From the NCBI GenBank assembly GCA_017959645.1, contig JAGDAE010000215.1, positions 1 through 15,673 on the forward strand: a DNA stretch of 15,673 nt, given 5' to 3'. A model generated the notes under the pieces. It ran no database searches. It saw only the letters and a list, made by a program, of their open reading frames with translations, and was not told where the DNA came from. Shown here piece by piece: positions 6,482-13,045 of this stretch. The position numbers were made by a program, and so were the translations under genes. The DNA comes from Kiritimatiellia bacterium. Lineage in GTDB: Bacteria; Verrucomicrobiota; Kiritimatiellia; RFP12; UBA1067. The first letter of the stretch is position 1. The number at the start of each line of letters is the position of its first letter.

Positions 6482-7294
6482 CTACCTCGCCCCGAGTTTC
6501 TGCTGGCGTTTCAGATTCAACTCCTCCATCTCGGAGCGGATCGCTTCGTAATCGATCTGCGGCAGCTCCTTCTCCGAAGAAGTGTCGTTGCGGTTGCGGA
6601 GAGTCAGGATTATGCGTCCTTTGATCTGCTCGGCGAAAGCCAGCATCTCCGCCTCGCGCGGCGAGACCTCGAGCGTCACGGTCGAATAGCCGGAACCGGA
6701 CGAAGCCGCCTCGCGCACGCGCGACTTCGACGTCTCCCTTCCGGTCGCGAGCACGAGCACGTTCTGCAGAATCGTGCAGGTAACCGGGTCGCCGCGCTTC
6801 AACTTACCGTCGTCGCCGGGGAAGTTGAAAGTTCCGATGACGTCGACGTGGTCGTTCGGCTTGATCATGCCGGCAACCGCCGCCGCCCCGGACACGTTGA
6901 TCGACATCGCGCGCATCTGCTTCTTCACGTCGGACGAAAGCCCGCCGGCGTTGGGGTTGCCGCCTTCGATGTCGGACCAGAACAGCACCTCCTCCTTGCC
7001 GTGCGCGACCGTCGTCTTCCTGCCGATGATGTCGGCGAGATTGTCTTCTGTGAGCGCCTGGCCGCGCATCCCCAGCGCCGGCACGGTCTTGACGCCCAGA
7101 TCGCGCTTGGCGATGACCGTCCCGGCCGGGGTGTCTTTCGCGAAGGCGAGCACGTTGATCGTGCCGTATTTTTTGCGCAGCCGTTCGCGTTCGGCGTTGA
7201 GTTCGCTTTCGGTCACCGATATGTACACGCGCGTGAGAATCGCGGCGACGAGACCGGCGACCAGGGAAATTATCAGTACGAGTCTGCGTTTCAT
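6482..7294 (-). CDS. cpaB: Tad/Flp pilus assembly protein CpaB (RcpC)
   Basis: A 270-residue CpaB/RcpC protein, a periplasmic component that works with the secretin during Flp pilus biogenesis. An N-terminal membrane anchor lies at about 4-22, followed by a coiled stretch and a SAF-type beta-clip domain (about 45-107; VLAFAKDTPAGTVIAKRDL is the recognisable opening). The CpaB/RcpC domain follows at about 126-235, with RAMSINVSGAAAVAGMIKPNDHVDVIGTF (key residues A-M-S-I-x-V, G-x-I-x-P-x-D-x-V-D-V) and the TVTLEVSPREAEMLAFAEQ block. The last 35 residues are charged and probably helical. The start is one base after the fhs stop (TGAGATG), an odd partner for a pilus gene, and cpaF starts four bases after its stop. 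Confidence 0.92.
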   Translation of the reverse strand: MKRRLVLIISLVAGLVAAILTRVYISVTESELNAERERLRKKYGTINVLAFAKDTPAGTVIAKRDLGVKTVPALGMRGQALTEDNLADIIGRKTTVAHGKEEVLFWSDIEGGNPNAGGLSSDVKKQMRAMSINVSGAAAVAGMIKPNDHVDVIGTFNFPGDDGKLKRGDPVTCTILQNVLVLATGRETSKSRVREAASSGSGYSTVTLEVSPREAEMLAFAEQIKGRIILTLRNRNDTSSEKELPQIDYEAIRSEMEELNLKRQQKLGAR

Positions 7295-7295
7295 C

Positions 7296-9062
7296 TCAGA
7301 ACAACCCCCTCACCTTTCCTGTTTCGACGTCGACGTCGATTTTGCGGTAGGCCGGAGAAGCCGACGTTCCCGGCATGAGTTTGATTTCTCCGGCCACCGG
7401 GACGATCAGCCCGGCGCCGCGGTAGATAAGAACATCCTTCACCGGCATGCGCCAGCCCTTCGGCCGCCCGAGTAGCTTCGGATCGTGCGAAAGCGAATAT
7501 TGGGTCTTGGCCACGCACACCGGCAGCTTCGCCGTCTCGGGATCGCGCTGGAACGCCTCGAGCTTCTCGAGCGCGACCGGCTCGAAATCGACCCCGTCGC
7601 CGCCGTACACCTCGACGACCTGCTTGACGATGCGATCTTTGATCGGCTCGCCGAGATCGCAGAGGAACCCGAAGCCGTTTGGCTTCGCGCACGCCTCGAC
7701 GACCGCCTGCGCAAGTTCAATCGCGCCCTCTCCGCCTTTGAGCCAGTGGTCGGAAACCGCGAATGCGGCGCCCGCCCTCTCGGCGATCTTCCTCACGAGA
7801 TCCCGCTCCGCCGCGGTATCGGTATAGAACGCGTTGAGGCACACGACCGGCTGTATCCCCGAGCGGCGGACGATGTCGATGTGCGCGAGCAGATTGTCGC
7901 ACCCTTTTTCGAGCAGTTCCAGGTTTTCGCTCGTGTACACCGGGTCGAGCGGCAGCCCGGCCTTCACCGCCGGCGCGCCGCCGTGCGCTTTCAGCGCGCG
8001 CACGGTCGCGACGAGAACCACCGCGTCGGGCTTGAGCCCGGAGCAGCGGCATTTGATGTTCCAGAACTTCTCGTAGCCCATGTCGCTCGCGAATCCGCTC
8101 TCGGTGACGACATATTCGCCGAGCGCGCACGCGAGCCTGTCGGCGATGACGGAATTCTGCCCGATCGCGATGTTTGCGAAAGGTCCCGCATGCACGAACA
8201 CAGGCTGGCCTTCGACGGTCTGCATCATCGTCGGCTGGATCGCCTTGACCAGAAGCGCGCACATGGCCCCGTCGACCTCGAGGTCTTTCGTCGTAACCGG
8301 CGCGCCGCTCTTCGAATAGGCGACTACTATCTTCGACAAGCGTTCGCGCAGATCCTTCAGATCCGCCGACATTGCGAGAATGGCCATCACCTCGGAGGCG
8401 ACAGTGATGTAGAAGCCGGAATCGCAGCGGAAGCCGTCGAGCGGCCCCTTGCCGCGTCCTATCTCGATGTCACGAAGCCCCTGCGCGCAGAAGTCTATCG
8501 CCCATTTGAACTGGATGCGCGCCGGATCTATGTCGAGGCGCTTCAACCCGCGCTCCGCGAGCCACGCGTCGTCGTGGTTGCGCTCGTGCTGCATCCGGGA
8601 ATTGAGCGCGACCATCGCGAGATTGTTGGCGTTGGTTATCGCGTCGATGTCGCCCGTCAGCCCGAGCGAAAGCATCGTGAGCGGCACGACCTGGGCGAGA
8701 CCGCCTCCCGCCGCGGAACCCTTGATGTTGAACGTCGGGCCGCCGGACGGCTGGCGCACGCAGCCGATCACCTTTTTCCCGAGCCTGCCGAGCCCCTCGA
8801 CGAGACCAACGGTCGTCGTCGTCTTGCCCTCGCCTAGCGCGGTCGGGGTGATTGCCGTGACATCGATGTATTTCGCGCGCTTGGCCGCGCCGACGCGCTT
8901 GAGAACCTTCGTGACGTCGATCTTTCCGACGTACTTGCCGTAGCCATCCCACTCGTCTTCGGCGATTCCGAGTTCGCCTGCGAGATCACGCACGGGGCGG
9001 AGATTCGCCTCCGCCGCCTCGGCGATCTGCCAGTCTTTCATCTTGGTAGGATCGAGTTTCAT
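7296..9062 (-). CDS. fhs: Formate-tetrahydrofolate ligase, long form
   Basis: A 588-residue formyl-THF synthetase, which makes 10-formyl-THF from formate, THF and ATP for one-carbon metabolism or, run in reverse, yields formate and ATP. Landmarks are the P-loop TALGEGKTTTT (74-84), GPTFNIKGSAAGGGLAQVVP (about 108-127), the VHAGPFANIAIGQNSV stretch and DMGYEKFWNIKCR. At 588 residues it is about 30 longer than the usual 556-560. It also has a MQHERNHDDAWL...RLDIDPARIQFKWAIDFCAQ region and GLRDIEIGRG, which I associate with a diverged long subfamily. The ATG at 9062 is 27 bases after corA; no strong Shine-Dalgarno sequence is visible. cpaB begins one base after its stop. Nothing here decides whether the cell is an acetogen; other Wood-Ljungdahl genes are absent from the window. 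Confidence 0.96.
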   Translation of the reverse strand: MKLDPTKMKDWQIAEAAEANLRPVRDLAGELGIAEDEWDGYGKYVGKIDVTKVLKRVGAAKRAKYIDVTAITPTALGEGKTTTTVGLVEGLGRLGKKVIGCVRQPSGGPTFNIKGSAAGGGLAQVVPLTMLSLGLTGDIDAITNANNLAMVALNSRMQHERNHDDAWLAERGLKRLDIDPARIQFKWAIDFCAQGLRDIEIGRGKGPLDGFRCDSGFYITVASEVMAILAMSADLKDLRERLSKIVVAYSKSGAPVTTKDLEVDGAMCALLVKAIQPTMMQTVEGQPVFVHAGPFANIAIGQNSVIADRLACALGEYVVTESGFASDMGYEKFWNIKCRCSGLKPDAVVLVATVRALKAHGGAPAVKAGLPLDPVYTSENLELLEKGCDNLLAHIDIVRRSGIQPVVCLNAFYTDTAAERDLVRKIAERAGAAFAVSDHWLKGGEGAIELAQAVVEACAKPNGFGFLCDLGEPIKDRIVKQVVEVYGGDGVDFEPVALEKLEAFQRDPETAKLPVCVAKTQYSLSHDPKLLGRPKGWRMPVKDVLIYRGAGLIVPVAGEIKLMPGTSASPAYRKIDVDVETGKVRGLF

Positions 9063-9089
9063 ATCGCGTGTTGAACCATGTTTGACCGG

Positions 9090-10031
9090 TTAGAAAATCC
9101 GTTTGCGGGAAAGGACGAAAAACACCGCGCCGATCGCGGCGGCCAGAAGCCCCGATATGCCCATCACGATGGCGAACGCGTGATGGTGGCCCTGGAACGG
9201 CAAACCGATGTTCATGCCGTACAGCGAAGCGATCAGCGTCGGCGCCGCGAGCATGATCGTCGCGGCCGTCAGGTATTTCATGACATTGTTCAGGTTGTTG
9301 TTGATCAGCGACGCGAAAGTGTCGAGGGTGCCGTTCAGAATATTCGCGTGAATGGTCGCCGTCTCCAGCGCCTGCTGGTATTCGACCATGGCGTCCTCGA
9401 GCTGGTCGCGGTCGTCTTCGCTCATCACCAGCTGGCGCGCGGTGTTGGCGCGGGCGAGCGCGATCGTGTCGGCCTTCAGCGAGGTGGTGAAGTAGACGAA
9501 CGTCTTTTCGATCATCAGAAGCTTCAGTAGCACTTCGTTGGAGATCGACCGGTGTAGCTCCTCCTCCAGAGCGTTCGTGCGCAGATGGATGTCGTGCAGA
9601 TACCTCAGGAACAGGACGCCGCCGTGCCACAGCAGCCGGAACGCGAAGCGGTAGCGGTCGGAAGGCGGACACACGCGACGGATCTGGTCGAGAAACGCCG
9701 TCGTCACCTGCGTCTGCGTGCTGCACACCGTAATCACCTTCTCTCCGGTAAGGATTATCCCGAGCGGGACGGTGCGGTACGGCACCACCTCGTCGTCGTT
9801 GACCGGACACGGAATGTGCACGATCAGTATCGACGCGTCGTCGTCGTAGTCGAAACGCGGGCGTTCGTCGGAATCGAGAGGATCGGTGAGAAAGTCACGC
9901 GGAACCGAGGTGCTGGTGAGGACCTTCTCCAGTTCGGTTGTCGTCGGCTCGACCAGATTGATCCAGCACGACGGCGAGAAATCAGACGTCTCTTTGAGAC
10001 CTCCGTTCTCCCAGCGATATATCGTCATCAT
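9090..10031 (-). CDS. corA: CorA-family magnesium/divalent cation transporter
   Basis: A 313-residue CorA-type pentameric channel. The N-terminal two-thirds (about 1-235) is the cytoplasmic alpha/beta funnel with long Glu- and Lys-rich helices. Two C-terminal membrane helices (about 252-270 and 285-307) follow, joined by the signature YGMN (271-274). The loop after YGMN reads IGLPFQGHHH rather than MPE, a variant seen in a large CorA subgroup, with several histidines in the periplasmic loop. Two tandem ATGs are available; GGAGGTG places its core six bases before the first and nine before the second, so I keep the first. It starts 39 bases after pheS with no promoter between and ends 27 bases before fhs. 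Mg2+ is the likely main substrate, but Co2+, Ni2+ or Zn2+ cannot be excluded. Confidence 0.95.
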   Translation of the reverse strand: MMTIYRWENGGLKETSDFSPSCWINLVEPTTTELEKVLTSTSVPRDFLTDPLDSDERPRFDYDDDASILIVHIPCPVNDDEVVPYRTVPLGIILTGEKVITVCSTQTQVTTAFLDQIRRVCPPSDRYRFAFRLLWHGGVLFLRYLHDIHLRTNALEEELHRSISNEVLLKLLMIEKTFVYFTTSLKADTIALARANTARQLVMSEDDRDQLEDAMVEYQQALETATIHANILNGTLDTFASLINNNLNNVMKYLTAATIMLAAPTLIASLYGMNIGLPFQGHHHAFAIVMGISGLLAAAIGAVFFVLSRKRIF

Positions 10032-10070
10032 GCCGCACCTCCGTTTCTCTTTCTTCCGCCGCAGACCGGA

Positions 10071-11078
10071 TTACGCGAACTGCGACAGGAACCGGACGTC
10101 GTTTTCGTACAGCCAGCGGATGTCCGGAATGCCGTACTTGATCATCGCGACGCGCTCGACGCCGAAACCGAACGCATAACCCGAGACCTCGTCGGCGTCG
10201 TAGCCGACGAACCCGAACACCCTCGGATCCACCATCCCCGCGCCGGCGACTTCGATCCAGCCGGAATCCTTGCAGACCCTGCATCCCTTGCCCTTGCAGA
10301 CGTGGCAGGTAAAATCGACCTCGACCGAAGGTTCGGTGAACGGGAAGAAATGGGGACGGAATCGCACCGTTACGCCATCGCCCATCATCTCGCGCGCGAA
10401 ATACGAAAGCACGCTCTTGAGATCCGCGAGCGAAACCGGCTTCGTATCCACGTAAAGCCCCTCGATCTGGTGGAAATTCGCGGAATGGGTGGCGTCCGTC
10501 GTGTCCCGGCGGAACGTCCGCCCTGGGCAGATTACCCTGACCGGCGGCTTGTTCGTCATCATCGTCCTTATCTGCACCGGCGAGGTCTGGGTACGCAGAA
10601 GGCAATCGTCCCCGAACCAGAACGTGTCGCTGCGATCCATCGAAGGATGGTGCGCCGGCGTGTTGAGCGCGGTGAAATTGTTGAAGCGGTTCTCGAGTTC
10701 TGGACCGTCGGCAACGGTGAACCCCAGATGGCCGAAGATACGGGCCGTATCTTTGATCACGCGGGAAAGCGGATGTTCCACGCCTGGTTCGCGCCAGTTC
10801 CCCGGGAGCGTAAGGTCCGCTTCGACGCGCTTTTCCGCCGCGCCGCCGGCTCCTTTCGCAGCCAACGCCGCCTCGACTTGCGCCTTCCACGCCTGCACGG
10901 CCTTCCCGAACGCCGGCCGCTCCTCCTTCGGAACGTCCTTCATGGCCTTGATGAGCGCGGGTATGGAGCCGTTGCGCCCGACGTACTTGACGCGAAGCGT
11001 CTCGATCTCGTCGCCGGTCGCCGCCGCGATCTCGGCCAGGCTCGCAACCCTGCCGTTTTCTATTTCTGCCAGTGTCAT
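10071..11078 (-). CDS. pheS: Phenylalanine-tRNA ligase alpha subunit
   Basis: A 335-residue class II synthetase subunit that pairs with PheT to charge tRNA-Phe. The N-terminal coiled-coil arm (about 1-75, with LRVKYVGRNG at 28-37 and EERPAFGKAV at 52-61) is followed by the catalytic core: motif 2 around PGRTFRRDTTDATHSANFHQIEG (185-207) and motif 3 GFGVERVAMIKYGI (304-317). Four cysteines, C258, C261, C266 and C269, in the CHVCKGKGCRVC insert before GWIEVAGAGMVDP could bind zinc, as in many bacterial PheS. I chose the ATG at 11078 because it gives the normal length and lies 27 bases after a strong -10; the longer open frame would translate the promoter itself. pheT, usually next in the operon, is absent: corA follows 39 bases later. 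Confidence 0.96.
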   Translation of the reverse strand: MTLAEIENGRVASLAEIAAATGDEIETLRVKYVGRNGSIPALIKAMKDVPKEERPAFGKAVQAWKAQVEAALAAKGAGGAAEKRVEADLTLPGNWREPGVEHPLSRVIKDTARIFGHLGFTVADGPELENRFNNFTALNTPAHHPSMDRSDTFWFGDDCLLRTQTSPVQIRTMMTNKPPVRVICPGRTFRRDTTDATHSANFHQIEGLYVDTKPVSLADLKSVLSYFAREMMGDGVTVRFRPHFFPFTEPSVEVDFTCHVCKGKGCRVCKDSGWIEVAGAGMVDPRVFGFVGYDADEVSGYAFGFGVERVAMIKYGIPDIRWLYENDVRFLSQFA

Positions 11079-11105
11079 TTTCTTACAGTTTCCGTATTTC
11101 CGCGT

Positions 11106-11135
11106 ATTATACCAAATTTTCGCCGCCGCTTTCAA
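11106..11135 (-). promoter_or_regulatory. pheS promoter
   Basis: On the minus strand TTGAAA (11130-11135), an 18-base spacer and TATAAT (11106-11111), with TGG in front of the -10. The -35 begins only two bases after the ilvN stop. The predicted transcript start is near 11099, giving a leader of about 20 bases without a clear Shine-Dalgarno sequence. It probably drives pheS-corA and perhaps the genes through tadB. Confidence 0.85.
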
Positions 11136-11137
11136 CC

Positions 11138-11383
11138 TCACAGCCGCCGGGACACGACTTCGATCACGTTCACCTGATTGCGCAGCTGGAGAATGATCTG
11201 TTCGACCACCCTGCGCGTCCCCAGCACGTCGATGCGCATGCGCGAAACCGTCCCGTCCTCGGTCGGCCCGACATTCAGCGTCTGGATGTTGTAGCCGCGG
11301 CCGGAAATGAGGCCGACGATCCTCGCGAGCACCCCGGGGCGGTTCTCGACAAAACAGTTCAGGCGGTAGGTTTCTTCTTTCAT
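11138..11383 (-). CDS. ilvN: Acetolactate synthase small (regulatory) subunit, ACT-domain-only form
   Basis: An 81-residue ACT-domain protein: YRLNCFVENRPGVLARIVGLISGRGYNIQTLNVGPTEDGTVSRMRI (residues about 6-51) is the classic IlvN/IlvH beginning with the N-R-P-G-V-L-x-R effector-binding turn. It regulates and activates IlvB and usually mediates feedback inhibition by valine or another branched-chain amino acid. The protein stops right after the ACT fold, lacking the C-terminal domain of the ~160-residue IlvH type; this resembles the E. coli IlvN size class (96 residues). Its ATG overlaps the ilvB stop by four bases (ATGA), as expected for subunits made in a fixed ratio. The pheS promoter lies directly after its stop. 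Confidence 0.94.
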   Translation of the reverse strand: MKEETYRLNCFVENRPGVLARIVGLISGRGYNIQTLNVGPTEDGTVSRMRIDVLGTRRVVEQIILQLRNQVNVIEVVSRRL

Positions 11384-13044
11384 CTGAACACCATCGGCTC
11401 CACGTTCGCTTCGGGATCGACCATTACCTCGAGCAGAAACGGCCCGCGCGCCGAAAGCGCCGCTCCGACCGCCGCGGCGAGTTTGTCCGCGCGTTCAACC
11501 CGCCGCGATCTGATTCCGTACGCGGATGCCAGCTTCCTGAAATCGGGCAGGTATTTCCCTTTGAAGACCGTGGCTGCGCGGTTGCCCGCGAAAAACACAT
11601 CCTGCATCTGCCGGACCATACCGAGACTGCGGTTGTTGACGACCACGAACGCTATCGGCAGCTTCTCCTCGGCCGCGACCGCCAGTTCCTGCGCCGTCAT
11701 CTGCGCGCCGCCGTCGCCAAGGATGGCGACCACCCGTTTTTCTCCGCCGAAAGCGATCGCCGCCCCGATCGCCGCCGGTATTCCGAATCCCATCGCGCCC
11801 ATCCCGCCCGAAGTCAGAAAATGCCGCGAGCGCCGGTGCGAAAGCATCTGCGCCGCCCATATCTGATGCTGCCCGACGTCGGTGGCCACGATCGCATCGC
11901 CTTTCGTCCGCCGGTCGATTGCCTCCATCAGCTCTCGCGGGGATATCGCGCCGGAGGCGGACGGCTTTTCGGCTATCCTACCGCTTTCGCGCCACGAGCG
12001 GATTTTCTCAAGCCACTCCGTACGGTCGGCCGCCTTCACCCGCGAAAACACCGTGGTGAGGACGTCTTTCACGTCGGCGACGATTCCGAGATCGACGGGC
12101 ACGTTCTTGCCTATCGACGACGGATCGCAGTCGACATGCACGATTTTCGCCTTGCGCGCGTACTGCGAGACCTTGCCGGTTATCCGGTCGTTGAAACGCA
12201 CTCCGAGAGCGATCAGCAAATCCGCCTCGGCGATCGCCCGGTTCGCGGCAGGCGAGCCGTGCATGCCGGCGAGTCCGAGCGTGTGCGCGCCGTCCGCCGC
12301 ACCGTCACCGCCGATTCCGGTAAGGGTTGTCGCGACCGGTATCGACGCCTTCCGCGACAGCGCCGCCACGTCCCGCGCCGCACCCGCCGCTATCGTGCCG
12401 CCGCCGGCGTACAGGACCGGTCTGCGCGCATCGTTGATCAGCCGCGCGAGCCGGTTCATGTCTCTCGACGTCGCGGTGGATTCTGGATGGTACGCGCGCA
12501 GCGAAATCCGCTCGGGATATGCCGATCGCGTGATTTCCTCCTGGCAGTTGCGTGGAATGTCGATTACGACCGGGCCCGGCTTGCCGTGCGTCGCTATATA
12601 GAATGCCTGGGCCACGGTTTCGGGAATTTCGTCCGCGCTCTGCACGAGGAAGTTGTGCTTCGAGACCGCGCGGGTTATGCCGGTCGTGTCCGCCTCCTGG
12701 AAGGCGTCGGTTCCGATCTGCGAAAGCGGCACCTGCCCGGAGACGAGAATCAGCGGAATTCCGTCCATGTACGCCGCTCCGAGCGCGGTGACGGTATTTG
12801 TCAGCCCGGGACCGGACGTCACGATCGCAACACCGGGTCTGCCCGTCGCGCGGGCGTATCCGTCCGCCATATGCACACATCCCTGCTCGTGCCGCCCGAG
12901 CACGAAACGGAATCGCGCAGACGGGATGCGGTCGAAGATGTCCGCGACGTTGCCGCCAGGATAGCCGAACAGAACCTCGGTTCCCGCCCGCTCGAGCGAC
13001 TCGACCAGCGCCTGCGCGCCGCTTCTGCCCTTCCCGTACGCCAT
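11380..13044 (-). CDS. ilvB: Acetolactate synthase large (catalytic) subunit
   Basis: A 554-residue ThDP- and FAD-dependent enzyme that condenses pyruvate with pyruvate or 2-oxobutyrate, the first common step of valine, leucine and isoleucine synthesis. Landmarks are the catalytic glutamate E53 in LGRHEQGCVHMADGYAR, the SGPGLTN loop (77-83), QVPLSQIGTDAFQE (104-117), FNDRITG (285-291) and the ThDP motif from GDG (443-445) to NN (470-471). GDGGAQMTAQEL is slightly different from the more usual GDGSFQMN. I chose the ATG at 13044 (MAYGKGRSG), one base after the glnA stop (TGAAATG), because the longer frame would only extend into glnA. The small subunit follows with a 4-base overlap, which supports the anabolic AHAS over the catabolic AlsS/BudB or glyoxylate carboligase. 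Confidence 0.95.
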   Translation of the reverse strand: MAYGKGRSGAQALVESLERAGTEVLFGYPGGNVADIFDRIPSARFRFVLGRHEQGCVHMADGYARATGRPGVAIVTSGPGLTNTVTALGAAYMDGIPLILVSGQVPLSQIGTDAFQEADTTGITRAVSKHNFLVQSADEIPETVAQAFYIATHGKPGPVVIDIPRNCQEEITRSAYPERISLRAYHPESTATSRDMNRLARLINDARRPVLYAGGGTIAAGAARDVAALSRKASIPVATTLTGIGGDGAADGAHTLGLAGMHGSPAANRAIAEADLLIALGVRFNDRITGKVSQYARKAKIVHVDCDPSSIGKNVPVDLGIVADVKDVLTTVFSRVKAADRTEWLEKIRSWRESGRIAEKPSASGAISPRELMEAIDRRTKGDAIVATDVGQHQIWAAQMLSHRRSRHFLTSGGMGAMGFGIPAAIGAAIAFGGEKRVVAILGDGGAQMTAQELAVAAEEKLPIAFVVVNNRSLGMVRQMQDVFFAGNRAATVFKGKYLPDFRKLASAYGIRSRRVERADKLAAAVGAALSARGPFLLEVMVDPEANVEPMVFR

Positions 13045-13045
13045 T

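Noticed and set aside
9070..9078. TGGTTCAAC seven bases before the fhs ATG, matching the geometry of the pyrH and glnA promoters
   Set aside because: The hexamer TTCAAC lacks the critical A at position 2 and T at position 6 of a -10, and no -35 is visible. It may be a decayed promoter or chance, and fhs lies only 27 bases after corA, so read-through is simpler.
11079..11141. Upstream start for pheS adding 21 residues
   Set aside because: The extension would translate the TTGAAA/TATAAT promoter itself, and the added residues do not resemble a PheS N-terminus.
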